The notes beneath the pieces are model-generated. The model did not search any database. It saw only the letters and a program-made list of their open reading frames with translations, and was not told where the DNA came from. The position numbers were made by a program, and so were the translations under genes. 64,000 bases of DNA from Romanomermis culicivorax (taxonomy: Eukaryota > Nematoda > Enoplea > Mermithida > Mermithidae). The stretch spans positions 248,001-312,000 of the forward strand of contig CAWUHX010000279.1 of assembly GCA_963922205.1 (NCBI GenBank), read 5' to 3'. Below, in pieces: positions 52,285 to 64,000 of this stretch; within the stretch, counting starts at the first letter, position 1; the number at the start of each line of letters is the position of its first letter.

Positions 52285-54218
52285 TAAACAAAATGCGCGC
52301 CAACGCTGGGGGCTGAAAACACTGTTTTTTCCACACACTATAACGTCGAATATAATTTGGGATGTGGCAAAAAAATTTGAGATCTTTCCGCAAATGTGGA
52401 TGAAATGATCGTCAAGTGCATATTGGCTTCATCTTAGCTGTTGAGAGCACTCAGAATACTGTGAATTCCTACATGTGGAAAAATTAGACTTCTTAAAGAT
52501 TAAATTGAGGATGTATATGATTGTTCACTCCTGCATAGAATTAGAATATTCAGAATAAGAAATACTCCTGAAGGAAATTAAGTTGAAAGTTGCGTAAGTT
52601 TTTAGTCGAAGCATTATGCCAACAATATTAATTTTTCTATTTAAGTCAAATACCACAAATAAGAATTTCCGTTTTCAATCCGAATCTCTATGAATGATAT
52701 GAATGAACAGAGGAACTAGGAAGTTCAGATTTTCTGTTCGTTTATCAGTCATTGACAACCTATAAATTTTCTGCAATGACACAAATAGACATTTTAATAA
52801 AGAATTCTGATCGTATTCATTCGAGTCAAATAAAAATAGTTGTGGGAACTGGAAAGCGCCCGGAAAATTTTCCATTTTGAGCCCCTAAAATGCCTAAATC
52901 AAGGAAATTACGTATTCAATCAGTTAAAATTATTACAAACACTGATATTTTTTGTGCCAAAAACCATGTTTTAGCACAAAAAAGCTGGCCGGCACTAATG
53001 CCAACCGCGGGATTTCACCCCGAAATGCGTTTTTTTAGTTTGAGTTTTTTCAAGGGTAAGGTTTAGTGCGAAGTTTTGGTCAGAGTTTTTATTCTAATTT
53101 GAGCTTTTTCGGGGTTTTATTTAAAATCCATAATTGATGGTGGAGTATCTCAAAATTTTTCGGCGGTTCCCGCCACCATTTTTTTCCTGAAAGATTTTTT
53201 TCCACATCAGAACCATACAAAAAATTTTTTCCTAATTTTCCAAAAAATTTCCACATTTTTAAAAACGTTTACAATGTGGCAGCCCATACTTTTTTCTTAA
53301 TTTAATTGTATACGCAAACATTCTGGTGTTTTCGGAGTCACTACTTACAAAAATGAGGGAAAAATTAAGAAAATTCTAGTCAGGTAAATCACAAAGTATA
53401 TTAACGATAGATTTTCCACGAACTCATCTGCTATTAGGATTTCCGTGATTCTGATTAAAGATTTTGAAGTTTATTTCTTGTCCCAGCGTGGAACACGGAA
53501 AATTTTTTTGAGTTTTTACATTCTGAAATGCTGAAAATGATTGTTCGCAACATTGAAATGTAGATTAAAATCAGACTGAAAGATTGTTTATCGCTTCTCA
53601 TTCTAGTACGATAATTTCCGAACTTTTATGTTCTAAAACGCTGGAATTTGAATCTTTGCAACAATCATTGCTGAATAAAAGCTTCAAATTTATGTTTTAG
53701 AATGATCTCTTCAGTCTTCATCGTTTATAGATGCAAAAATTCCCATTGAAAACGTTTGAAAAGTTCCAAGCCAGCATGAGAAAAAATTGATAGGATTGAT
53801 GGAAAATTTCAATTTTTTGCAGAATACTGACTCAATGTATTAAAAAAGTGATCAGGTAATTCAATTGGTAGAAACTGTTGAAGGTTAATTAATAAGTGGG
53901 AAAAATATGCTAACGGCCACCTGATAGGAGATAATGACTACCGTACTCATGACTGGCGTGAAGCGCCAAAAAATTGTGAGATTTGGACTTTCTAAAGTTC
54001 ACCACAATCGGTTTTAAATTCCTCAAATTTTTTCGCACAATGAGAACCATGCCGAAATTTTTTTCTGTCATTTAAAAATTTTTTTTTCCATTGACCCTAT
54101 TTTAGAAAAAAGTGCTTCGTGCTTTTAAGGATTATTAATCATTACTATAATCCAACTCAGGCACGACTGTTGCAATGTCAACTTCACTTACTAGTTAACA
54201 TTTAATAGTTGTCGTCGC
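52285..54218. other. Decayed F and hairpin-module sequence
   Basis: Contains phrases shared with F (GTTTTCAATCCGAATCTCTATGA near 52672; TTTGTGCCAAAAACCATGTTTT near 52950), and degenerate hairpin modules near 53160, 53485 and 53955. No gene seen. Confidence 0.4.
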
Positions 54219-54500
54219 CGGTGTTATTTTCTTGCACAGTGTAGACTTTTTATTGTTTGTGCAGAATTTTTCTTATGATTTCTGCGCCGGTGCAGAATTT
54301 GTTGAGTCATGTGTTTGATCACATATATACTTTAATAATGTGTAAGAATAAAATTTTGATGATGTGTATATGAACTTCTGATACCTATCAATGAATTACA
54401 CATTTAATTTGCTTTTTTCCTATATTCACTATTGTATTATAACAGGAGAAAACAGTGGTGCAAAAGCCTTTCTGGCTTTTCTCCACTGTGCAGAAAGCTG

Positions 54501-55719
54501 GGGCCCTATTCATAAAAAGGCTAAAGTCTATAGACCGGTCTATAGACCGAAATCGGGAAAAAACAGTATTCATAAAAAGTCTAAAGTCTAAAAGTCGGTC
54601 TAAATCGGTCGACTTTTAGACCAAAATTTAGCCTGCTACCCTAGCAGGCTAAATATATTTAGACCAAAATGTTTAATCAAAATGACTGTTTTTTTTTTAA
54701 TTTGGGTGTTGAATATCAAAGAGCGTTGAGGCGAGAAAGAGCTTTTCGAGATATACAGGATTCCTTAGCTTTGTCTGATACAAAACTTGTGCAAAGATTT
54801 CGTTTTGATCGTCAAGGTATATTGAACATAACTGAATTGATTCCTGGAGATATTGAAAGTCCGACACATAGAAATCGAGCTATTCCTGAGATTTCGCAAG
54901 TTTGCATTGCTTTACGATACTATTCCTGTGGGACATTTCAAATGATAATGGATGTCACAGTAGTTCAAAGCCATTAATATATCGTTCCAAGCTCTATTTT
55001 TCTTTGTCTTTGTGCAAGTTGAGGAAAATTCTCCATCTGTGTTCTTTTACACATAGAAACTATTTTCAACTTAATTTATTCAAACATGAAGATGAGGCAT
55101 AGCGATGCTTATACTCTTTGTTCAGTGATCGACATAATATTTTGGTATATTTTTTACTTCTATGCTTCATTTATAGGTATAAAAGGCTGATTGAAAGCAG
55201 AATTTTTTACAAATAGCAACATTATTGTGAATACTTATCAGTGAGGAGACTTCAACAACTATTTTATTGCATATTAAAATTTTTTGGTGATATAATGACC
55301 ATAAAATTTGAGAAATTAGGAATTATTAGTATTTTCTTTATCACATTTGGATCATTTTACATATAAATTTATGGTTTGAGAAACCTTTTTTCTGGGCATT
55401 TGAGTTTTTTGTTCCAGAATGCGGCAAACTGTGCATCCATCTGTAGATCTCCCTGAGACCAACCCAAAAACGTCTTTCGAAAAGTTATATCTTAATTATT
55501 TATAGTGTTTTGGCTACTAATATTTGATTCTATCAGTAGTATCACAATTTCTACAAGTCTTTTTCTAACTGGCTAAAGTCTATAGACCTGTCTACATTTA
55601 GACAGCCAAAAAAGTCTTTTATGAATACAGACTTTAGCCCAGTCTAAATGTAGACTGGTCTATAGACTTTAGCTCAGTCTATAGACTTTAGACTTTAGAC
55701 TCCTTTATGAATACCACCC
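54501..55719 (+). mobile_element. PIF/Harbinger element remnant (1219 bp)
   Basis: The left end GGGCCCTATTCATAAAAAGG and the inverted right end GGGTGGTATTCATAAAGG share the TATTCATAAA core typical of this superfamily. It is flanked by a 3-bp duplication CTG (54498-54500 and 55720-55722). Subterminal blocks are full of GTCTATAGACC/CTTTAGAC words. It holds a transposase fragment at 54669-54977. Confidence 0.75.
54669..54977 (+). pseudogene. Harbinger (HARBI1-like) transposase, N-terminal fragment
   Basis: About 100 codons. The stretch RRERAFRDIQDSLALSDTKL, then RFRFDRQGIL, then PTHRNRAIPEISQVCIALRYYSCGTFQ, follows the N-terminal region of HARBI1-family nucleases (FRD..N.L.....L..RYRF.R..I, then T.RNHAI....QV..ALRF...G.FQ). 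The similarity stops after GTFQ and the DDE catalytic domain is not present, so the gene is truncated. The start at ATG 54669 is only the first ATG of the open frame. Confidence 0.75.
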
Positions 55720-55740
55720 CTGGGTGCAGAAAAAACACTG

Positions 55741-56513
55741 GTCATCACCTTCCTAGAATGTCCCATCTCCTTGATTAATATATTATCTTTGATATTACTT
55801 CTTATTATTTATTACTTTCATAAAATCTTTTTATGGTATTCAGAAGTTTTTGAATTTAGTGAACCCAATTTTTCTGCATTTGGCACATGATTAAAAGAAA
55901 CATGTCTCATTACCTATGTTGGGGATGTACTTATGGTAGCAGTCATCCCACATCTATGCAAAATTGGTGAAATCAACAAAGTCCCAATTGGACCAGAAAG
56001 ACAGGATGTTTATCATTCGGAAAATTGTTTGTGTTGTGAGCAAGTTGCATCCATGTACTTTTATATTTGTACTGTTTCACCCAGTAAATCAGAATGCTGA
56101 CAGCCCACAACAATTTGAATAATATTTTATTGATTACTATATTTATTATTTATTATTCTTTACTTACACACTCAGCAGAGGCGGGAGCCTTTTTACATGG
56201 GAACCATTACCAGGGACAGTCCCCACATTCCTGGATATCATTATAGTGAGTTCTTTATATTTGTGTAAACATTTTGGAAGCATATGGGAAGACCCTGATT
56301 GCCCATCAATTGCAAGAGTTAGAGTTTCCAGTTACTGATTAGTGACTGAAGGTTGTGTTTATTTCTGCTTAAAGACTGTTGCACTGTGTTTAGTTGATTG
56401 CTAATAGGAAGCTCCTTTAAGTGACCTACAGTAGTCAGTTGGATATAAGCTGATAGTATCTTGAGTTAAATTGCTGATGTCTTCTGACCTAAGCAGAGAA
56501 GTAAACATAATAA
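55741..56513. other. 5' flank of gypsy element 2
   Basis: AT-rich, with no clear LTR boundary. A TGGTGGCTTCTGAC primer-binding-like site sits near 56512, just before the gag frame. No direct repeat of this region was found after 62785, so LTRs are either lost or too diverged to see. Confidence 0.35.
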
Positions 56514-58165
56514 GTGGTGGCTTCTGACACTTGCAATACAGAAGAGCCCAGAGTCACCCGAGGTGTTACAAAACCAAAAGGTTTTTACAAAGATCTAGGA
56601 CTCAAGATATCCAGAAATACTGAGGATTTAGCCTCTGGTACAACTTTACCGAGGACTCCGCCTGGTATAAAGCATGATGAGTCAGATAAATCCTTCCCAC
56701 TGCCTGTAGTATCTAATACTATGAGCAAGCGGAAGGACTTGGATTCAAGTGCTATAAGCCAGATGGCTGAGGTAAAAATGGACCCAGTAAATGCCCCCAA
56801 TTCTGCAGCGCCTATAACGGCCCACAATAATAATAACATTGATAATATGGTCGCGGCAAAGGAACTATTAACTGCCAAAGATAGAGATGCTCAAATTAAT
56901 GCACCTATCAATAGAAGGCGGAAATTGCCCCAGGATCAAATGGATCCATTTATTGATCAAATGAAAGAGGAATGTTTGTGATGACCTCAACAATGATTGG
57001 ATACGTATCATCAGGAATATGTTAACCATAATTTTGAAATGATTCGGGACAATTACCATCACAATCCATTGAAGGAATTATGGTTTGAAATGAGCCAAAA
57101 GGATGACAAAATTTGATGGCTAAATGTCGAAATTGATAAAATAGCTGATTCAATGATTGGAGTCCAAGGGCTATTGGAAAAGTTCATCCTGGATTAAAGG
57201 GAAAAGGATATCTGAGTGAGTAGGACTACAGACAGAAAATTGCAAACTCAGAGTATAGGTGGAACTTTGCCAATGATCTCTGCAACCTGTATTGCCAATG
57301 ACCAAAGGTTATGGCAGATAGAAGTGGATGAGTCACAGCAAAAGTTCACAGTCAAACCTGCTGCGAAATCAAAGGTTTCTACGGAAAAACGTGTAACTGA
57401 ACATGCTGTTTGAGAACAAGCAAGTGATATAGTTGCTTAACTTTTCCAAGATGCTGATGAGGAAGCAGTAGGAAGTCATCGGGAAAGCAAACATACTACA
57501 TCGAAGCACAAATGATCCAAGAACTCCACATGAGGAAATTCATCAGATTCTGATGACTCCTTAGTGGATGGATTGTAGCCTACTGTGTCAGATATAGTGG
57601 AAGCCGTAAAGCCAAAGCTACTCCTAGATGAAATAAGTGAAACGCAAGTTCTCAGTTTCCTAAATGATTTAGAAGCAGAGTTCACAACAGAGACTACCCA
57701 TAAATGAAGCAGGCTGATTTCCGAGCACTTTCTAAGGGAGTACCAAAAGCTGCTCCCAAAAGGTTCAAAAGTTACAAAAAAGCCTGAAGAAAGTTACTCA
57801 AAGTGCAAGCTTCAGATTCAAATGTCGGTATGCAAACCAGGGAACTGATGAACATAAATCAGGAGTTTGATGAACCTCCAGTGAAATTCCTCAAGAAAAT
57901 TAGTGTGCTAGTAGACAGATTATACCCTAATAAGACTGAAGAGTTGAGAGATCGCTTCATAATTGATACCTTTTTGTATAAAGCATCTGAGGAGTATCAG
58001 ATGAAACTGCTCGATCAAAGAGAGAAGTATGAAACATGGCATGATCTGGCAGAGGATGTGCACAAAATAGATAAGCGGAATACAGCTGCTTACAAAAAGA
58101 GAGAAACTGCGGAATCTCCAATTGTGATAAATGAAGTGACCATCCTGGTGGAAAAGAGTTCATGA
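56514..58165 (+). pseudogene. Ty3/gypsy element 2, gag remnant
   Basis: An open frame of 155 codons (56514-56981) is followed by stop-broken sequence and then a second open stretch (57803-58165, about 120 codons). The latter has capsid character: REL.NINQEFDEPPVKFLKKISVLVDRLYPN, then DRFIIDTFLYKASEEY. The position upstream of protease and RT, and the absence of other conserved domains, support gag. No CCHC knuckle was found. Several stops and frame changes show it is inactive. Confidence 0.6.
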
Positions 58166-58552
58166 AACCATATTGTTGATAATATAGAGATAACTCTCAT
58201 GGTACGTCCAAGTGTAAAACCCTCCAATGGAAAAATGCACAAGGACGTAGTTGGGATAATCAATATGGTAGAAACAGATGTTTCAGGCAACAGTTTGGAG
58301 GCTTTAGAAGAGGATACATTGGGGGAGCAGTAGAGGAGCTCATGCCGTAGGTTATTATGGTGATAATGTGGATTATGATACTTATCAACAATTCATTGAT
58401 TACCAGAATGGATTGTGGAATGAGCAACTCTATATGGCACCACAACTGCCGGTGCCTAGCCAACAGCTGATGATCACAGCCCCCCCCCTTAAGGTCAGGT
58501 TCAAACCACTAACCCTAGCCCAAGTAGGCAAGCAGTTTCCATTAGTCAACCA

Positions 58553-59071
58553 TTGGTGTCGAGTCAGACAGAGTTGGGATCTGCTGGAAGTGTTAATAGC
58601 ATTGCCACTACGGGTCAAGGTGTTGATGAGATGAAATGGCCTGGAGTATTGAAGTGTGCCATGATGAAGGAGAATTATTCAAAGGTTACAAAGGCATTCA
58701 AGCATGGGATAATTCCAAATCGGGAGGAACGATTAAGGCTTTCTAAGTTTCCTCAAACTCTCCCATTTCACATTAATGTGACCGTATGTAATACTAACAC
58801 CAAGGCTTTACTGGATACTGGTGCTCAGTGTTCGGTGATGTCATCATGGGTTCTTAAGGAAGCTTTTGATGAAGAATATACTGGATACCCTGAGATACTA
58901 AAAGTCACTGTTGCTGATGGTGTAGTAGTACATGGACTTGGTTACATTCAATTCAAAATGCATTGTGAATTTGGAGTTTTCTTGGTAAAGGCCATAATCA
59001 TTCCAATTGCTGAGGAAAATCTTATAATTGGAATGGATTTTTTAGCACATCCAGATGTTGGAGAAGCTTAA
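58553..59071 (+). pseudogene. Ty3/gypsy element 2, aspartic protease
   Basis: Contains ALLDTGAQCSVMSS near residues 84-97, the active-site DTGA motif of retroviral-type proteases, and ENLIIGMDFLAHPDV near 155-169, the usual second conserved block (ILG-type). The frame stops at 59071, 71 bp before an inserted hAT MITE. In an intact element this protein would release Gag and Pol products from the polyprotein. Confidence 0.8.
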
Positions 59072-59141
59072 TGTAGTTGAGAAAGCTATAAGTGTTGTAC
59101 CTAAAGATCATGCAAGTCATATACAAGCTATTGATTGTATA

Positions 59142-59317
59142 CATAAGTCCCCAAGGTCAGATTTTCCAGGTAGGGGTAAAGTTGAAAATTTCTGAGGGTA
59201 GTGTAGCTAAACGTCCACTAAACACTGCTTTTTGTCTCAAAATTAGGCACCCAGTGATCAATTTTTAGGACTTTAGGTGGGGGTACCCCCCTCATACCCC
59301 TCCTATGGGGTTGTCTG
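59142..59317. mobile_element. Family G hAT-like MITE inserted in gypsy pol
   Basis: 176 bp starting CATAAGTCCCCAAGG and ending GGGGTTGTCTG, flanked by a perfect 8-bp duplication ATTGTATA (59134-59141 and 59318-59325). The pol coding pattern resumes after it. The insertion is therefore younger than the gypsy element. Confidence 0.83.
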
Positions 59318-59325
59318 ATTGTATA

Positions 59326-60636
59326 AGGGAAGCACCTATAGTACATTCAATTCCTGAAGATGATCAATACCCCAGGATACGCCAATTAGGTATAGTGGTT
59401 CCAGTGGTGTCTTGTACGAAAGTATACATACCAGGTGGAACTGATGTGCTTATTAAGGCAAGATAATGAGAATGATCTTCTAAAACAGATCTGAATTGTT
59501 TGGTCATAGAAGGAAATAAAGAGGAGAAGAAATTTAGAATTGATAGCACACTGGTTGATGTTAAATGGGAAGGTTTTGTCCTGATGATTTCGAATAATAT
59601 GGGTTCGGGATTCCAATTGCAACCTAATCAGGTCATAGGATACTATGACTCAATATTACAAGAAAATTCAGGAATATCAGAAGTACAAAGTACGAGTTGT
59701 GGGATATTTAGTGTTGAGGATAATTTTAATGCCACTCCCAGAATGTCAGTGCATGATGCATTGGCATTTAGGGAAGGGCTATATAAAATGATCTCCAAGG
59801 CTGTTATCACTGAGGAATTAAGGGAAAAAGCTGTAGCAAATTTATCTAAATACAGAGATGTTTTCAGCTTACCCAATAATCCCTTAACTATAACACTGTA
59901 TCTTATGTGCAACATTGATACTGGTAATGCAATGCCAGTGACAGAACATTATTTCAGAGCTCCCATAAACCAAAGATCAGGGATTAGAGCTCAAGTCCAG
60001 GATATGTTAGATAAAGGAGTTATTGAACCGAGCCAGTCACAGCAGGCTGCTCCACTTTTCCTAGTTGTAAAAAAGAACAGTGCTGGGAGACCAGTTGTGG
60101 ACTTCAGAGGTACAAATGAAGTTACTAAGGACAATAGGTATCCTATACTTAGAATAGATGATTATTTGGATTGTCTAGGTAATGCCAAATTTTATTCCAT
60201 CTTGGATCTAAAGTCCAGATATTGGCAAGTCCCACTTGAGAAATGTAGCAAGGAGAAAACTGCATTTATATGTCAGGAAGGCTTGTATCAGTTTAATGTT
60301 ATGCCTTCCAGACATAAGAACACACCTGCAGAGTTTCAAAGGATGATAGAAAGAGTTTTGCATGGTCTTGTGTCGAAAATTTGTTTGGTGTATATTGATG
60401 ATATTGTATTCTCCAAGACTTTTGATGAACATTTGGAGAATTTAGAGTTGGTCTTGCAAGCTCTTCAGAAAGCAAAGCTAACACTTAAACCAGAAAGTGT
60501 GAATTTCTTCCAAAAAAGCTCATTTTCTTGGACACATACTGGATGAAATCTCACCAGATCGGAAAAAAGTGAAAGCTATTATGGAATTCAAATTTCCCAA
60601 TAGGGTGAAGGGAATGCAAAGGTTTTGAGGTATATT
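59326..60636 (+). pseudogene. Ty3/gypsy element 2, reverse transcriptase
   Basis: The open frame from 59500 carries RT blocks in order: DMLDKGVIEPSQSQQAAPLFLVVKK, RPVVDFRGTNEVT, FYSILDLKSRYWQVPL, AFICQEGLYQFNVMP, the catalytic VYIDDIV (near 60389-60409), and EHLENLELVLQAL. The three catalytic aspartates (DLKS and the IDD pair) are present. A frame change near 60515-60530 moves the remaining connection region into another frame, and a stop lies at about 60627. In active elements this enzyme copies the RNA to cDNA in the particle. Confidence 0.88.
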
Positions 60637-61591
60637 GCAATGGTGTAAGAAATTTATCCCAAACCTTGCACAGCTCACTGAACCTTTGTACAAGCTTACC
60701 ACTACAGGGAAGAAGAAATTTGTAGCTACAGAGAAACATCGTAGAGTATTTGAAGAACTGAAAAAAGCACTCACCTCAGTGCCATTTCTACAGTATCCTG
60801 TTTTGGATGGAACTGGGAAGTTCATTCTCCAAACAGATGCCAGCAGAAATCCTTAAGGAAGATGAGAGGAAGTAGTGTGCTACAGAGGGAGAATGCCTAG
60901 CAGTTGTCTATGGTCTGAAAGTTTACCGGCACTATTTGTTTGGACAAAAAGTATTGATCAAAACTGATCATAAGCCACTTTTATCAATGAATGTCAATAC
61001 TCAAACCAATGATAAATTGAAAAGATGGTATTCCATTATAAATCAATTTAATCATAGATTGGAGTATGTGCCTTTTAGAGAAATGTGATGGCCTATTTCC
61101 TCTCAAGAAAAGATGGACACGAAGATGCTAAGGACAAAAACCCACCAAAATGGGAATATGTCTTAAAAATTCAATTTCGTTATTTCCGAACTCAAAACAA
61201 CAAAATTGAAAGCCAAGATTTGGTACGAGAATTTCAGAGGATAAGGGACAAAGAGGTTGAAAGTAGAGATGAAAAAGATGTCCCCAAGCAGACCAAGGAA
61301 TTGATGAATATCCAGGAGTTGACGGTAGAAAAAGAAAATATTGCACCAACTACCAGAGATATATTTCAAGTCAGAGATGATGTTCAGAAGCTTATGGTAG
61401 TTGATGCAGTCAGAACTAGAAGACAAGGGAAAATTCAGGATCGGATCCCAGCAAATCCAGAATCAAGTACATATGTACCAATTGATCCTGAAAATATTGC
61501 TTGGCTATTCACAAATAGAGAAAAGGAGTTTGAAGAGGTAAAAGAAGGAAAGAAGAAGAGACTGATGATGACAACATCAATTATCCAATAG
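60635..61591 (+). pseudogene. Ty3/gypsy element 2, RNase H and linker
   Basis: LTEPLYKLT..GKKKF and FILQTDASRNP start the RNase H (first Asp in TDAS, about 60832-60843). After stops and a frame change come ATEGECLAVVYGL (Glu) and IKTDHKPL (second Asp), then LKRWYSIINQF and a MAYFLSRKDG end motif at 61085. The following 150 codons (to 61591) are a charged linker without a recognised domain. At least three breaks are seen. Confidence 0.78.
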
Positions 61592-61750
61592 ATTTAAAGG
61601 TTATATCTCAATTGCAAAAAGAAGCCACTAATTTTACCCCTATTTGGGATAGATTAGGTGTCAAAAGCACTACGAAGTATCATAGTGGATTCTATGAGGA
61701 TAACAGAGTTCTTTATTAGGGAAACTGAGGGACGTGGCCGTGATTAGATC

Positions 61751-62785
61751 ATGGTCTCAAATTTCCTCAGAGACAGCATTCTTCACCAATATCATGGAGC
61801 CATTATAATGACACACCAAGGGTTCAAAAGAATTCTGAGTGTTGTCAAACAGTGGTTCTGGTGGCCTGGCATTGAAAAAGATGTCAGAAATTGGTTGAAG
61901 TTTTGTCCTGTCTGCCAAGTAGCTACTCCCAGTAAAAGCTCCATATCCCCATTGACTAGAGGGTCCCTTGGATATTGTGTCTGTGAACATAGTAGGGATT
62001 GCTCACTTGAGGGAATGTCACCCATATGTCATTGTCTTTCAGGATTATTTCACTAAATTGGTTGAAGCTATATTGATTCCTGATCAGACGATTGAAACCA
62101 TAGTGGATGTGTTCTTAGAGCATGTGATATTTAGGCATGGTACCCCAAGAAAGCTTCTTAGTGATTATGGATCTGGATTTAATTGGGATCTTATGAAAGC
62201 GGTCTGTAAACTGCTTGAGTGCAGAAAAATTTTCACAACAGCATACCACCCACAGGGTAATGATATGGTTGAGAGATTTAACCAAACACTAATAAAGCAG
62301 CTGGGAAAAGTAGCAATTGAGGATAACAACAAATGGCCAAGGTACCTCAGCGCAGCATTATTTGCATATAATGCCACACCTCATGCAGCAACAAAATGTT
62401 CACCATTTTCACTGCTGCGTGGGAATGAAGATAATTTTGATATCAATTTCACTGCTGCCCTTAAAATAGTCATGCCAAATGACTATGAGGCTTACAAGTA
62501 TGTTTTGGCTACCCATCTTACAAATTTGTATGAAAGTATTGCCGAAAACATACAAAAAGTCGCTAAAGACAGCAAACCTCTGGTTTTAAAAACCACGGTT
62601 GGGTGGTGTTGAAATTTGACAGACAGAAAAAACTGGGGCTACCTTGGCAGGGACCATATATCATCATCGATGATAAGAGATTGATGGAAAATGTGCTTAC
62701 AATAGCAGATTGGAATAAGCCCCTGAAAAAGCAGGTCATATTGGCAGGTAGGCTAAAACACTTTCGATATGAAGGTACCAGATAG
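61751..62785 (+). pseudogene. Ty3/gypsy element 2, integrase
   Basis: The H2C2 zinc finger is intact (HQYHGAIIMTH...WPGIEKDVRNWLKFCPVCQ, about 61771-61918). A frame change near 61965 leads to the core. It has SVNIVG where the first catalytic Asp is expected (Asn here), then LLSDYGSGF (second Asp, about 62157-62183) and MVERFNQTL (Glu). AYNATPHAATKCSPFSLLRG follows. Another frame change near 62600 leads to a GPY/F module (WQGPYIIIDD, about 62642-62671). In intact elements it inserts the cDNA into the host genome; this copy is broken. Confidence 0.85.
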
Positions 62786-64000
62786 TCTTGACACCAAAAG
62801 TCGCAAGTCTTTGGGTATACTCCAGTTACTGTAACTGGAAATCTTGTGAAGACCAAAGATCATCGGACATTATTTCACTGTCAAAAAATTTTTAGCGGAA
62901 AATGCTGTATATGTGTTTTTTGTAAATAAAATTTTTTATTTATGTGTTCTTTTAATCAGTTTATATTTGTTTAATACTTTTGGATTTTATAGCGATAGGT
63001 AAAATTTTCAGAACAATGTTGTTAATTTGTACATCCGAGGCTAAAATTTTTGGTTTACATTTTGGGAGGTTTAGGGCCAATTTTCATTCTAATTTTTCCA
63101 AAAGTCGTATTTTTCTCATGGTCCGTGCGGCACATTTTTTCCAAGTGAAATTTTTGTCCATCCCAAGAACCTGAAATATTTTTGGTTGGTATTCAGTATA
63201 TTGTATTTATATTGTAGTAACAATAAATGTTATATAATATTTTACAGAAAAATACAATGCAAAAAATTTTAGAAAAAATTTAATTTTTTTTCGAATGTGA
63301 AAGTTGGGCATTGCACGCACGCCCATCATGTGAAGGCGGGCCAACCACAAGGCTGCCAGAATAACCATTATTTTTTGACTGATGGTGAGTTTTATTTAAT
63401 TATTTCTTGGTAAGTAGGAGGAATTTGCCCCTTTAGATGTCTTAAGAATGATTTCTTCATGCTCAATTTTTGAAATGGGCCAACCAAGGGGAAAACAAGT
63501 TGGAAGAAAAGTTTCTAAAAATGTTAAGATAGGTGGAAATAAAAAACCTAATGGATTTTTGGCCCTAAAAAAGCCAAAATCTAATGGTTTTTACCTTGAA
63601 TCCAATTCCAAAGCATTTATTTTGGGTATTTATTAAAGCCCCTGTTCTACTAAATTTATTTCTTGATTAATTAAAACCTTAGTTGGTTATTTATTCATCG
63701 TTTAAGTTTGGTACTGAGGCGTGGAGTTATCGCTAGGGTAAGTGGTAAATTAATGGCCACCAATGTTGAGAAGCGAGAGGTGGTGCAAATGTGAGGTTGG
63801 TGAAAAATTGGAGTAGCATTTGCCTTAACCACAGGGCCTGCTTACTTTATGACTTTGACACCTAATCTATCTAACTAATTTATTGTTCCCCACATTAAAT
63901 CTTTTTTCCTAATTTGATGCTAGTCAATTTGGGTTATTTAATTGGTGGCAGTGGCCTAATGCTTGATTTTTAAAGGGTCAAGGGGCAGATATTTTTCTAA
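62786..64000. other. 3' flank of gypsy element 2, no gene seen
   Basis: Contains AATAAA-type signals near 62920 and 63220 and AT-rich sequence. A short GC-richer stretch near 63300-63350 has no recognised identity. No 3' LTR was identified. Confidence 0.35.

Larger units (their letters stand above)
54219..55740. mobile_element. Family L hAT-like element (L3), split by PIF/Harbinger element
   Basis: The left end CGGTGTTATTTTCTTGCAC and right end GGTGCAGAAAAAACACTG match L2 termini. The flanks GTCGTCGC (54211-54218) and GTCATCAC (55741-55748) share 6 of 8. Without the nested element it is about 300 bp. Confidence 0.6.

Noticed and set aside
63448-63636. 62-codon Lys/Gly-rich frame as a ribosomal-type protein
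   Set aside because: Composition alone suggested it; no conserved motif and no neighbouring exons were found.

Overview
This is nuclear DNA from an animal, most likely an AT-rich invertebrate genome. Spliceosomal introns with GT...AG ends and a conserved splicing-factor gene show it is eukaryotic. Ty3/gypsy, hAT, PIF/Harbinger and Tc1-like sequences fill most of the rest. I cannot name the species. No bacterial-type operon, CRISPR array or viral genome is visible.

The one clear host gene is SF3A2 (U2 snRNP subunit SF3a66), on the minus strand from 28556 to 8812. Exons 1-4 are packed into 1.05 kb (27511-28556) with three introns of 58, 315 and 55 nt. The last exon (8812-9021) lies 18.5 kb away, so 9022-27510 is one giant intron packed with repeats. 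The reading frame holds across all four junctions and gives a 275-residue protein. A poly(A) signal lies 43 nt after the stop.

Layout: 1-3127, the 3' half of a dead Ty3/gypsy element with its 3' LTR. 3248-3663, a miniature LTR element (TRIM) whose 187-bp LTRs each contain a tRNA-like Pol III unit. 4653-5102, a Tc1/mariner-like MITE. 5661-7862, a gag-only LTR element on the minus strand. 8235-9021, a short MITE and the SF3A2 last exon. 9022-27510, the intron, with a hAT transposase relic, long inverted repeats, a second TRIM copy and many MITEs. 27511-28556, SF3A2 exons 1-4. 28661-30241, a hAT-like element just upstream of SF3A2. 31765-49624, a dense nest of non-autonomous elements. 49625-54218, decayed repeat sequence. 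54219-55740, a hAT-like element split by a PIF/Harbinger element. 56514-62785, a second Ty3/gypsy element with gag, protease, RT, RNase H and integrase remnants, broken by stops and frameshifts and by a small hAT MITE.

The main theme is transposon nesting that can be read from target-site duplications (TSDs). I found at least fifteen non-autonomous elements bounded by perfect or near-perfect 8-bp TSDs, the mark of hAT-type transposition. They fall into families named here A, B, F, G, H, J, L and N. Several carry the same GC-rich hairpin (type CCGGCGC-NN(N)-GCGCCGG) next to AAAATTTT. All boundaries were read by eye; no alignment or database search was run.
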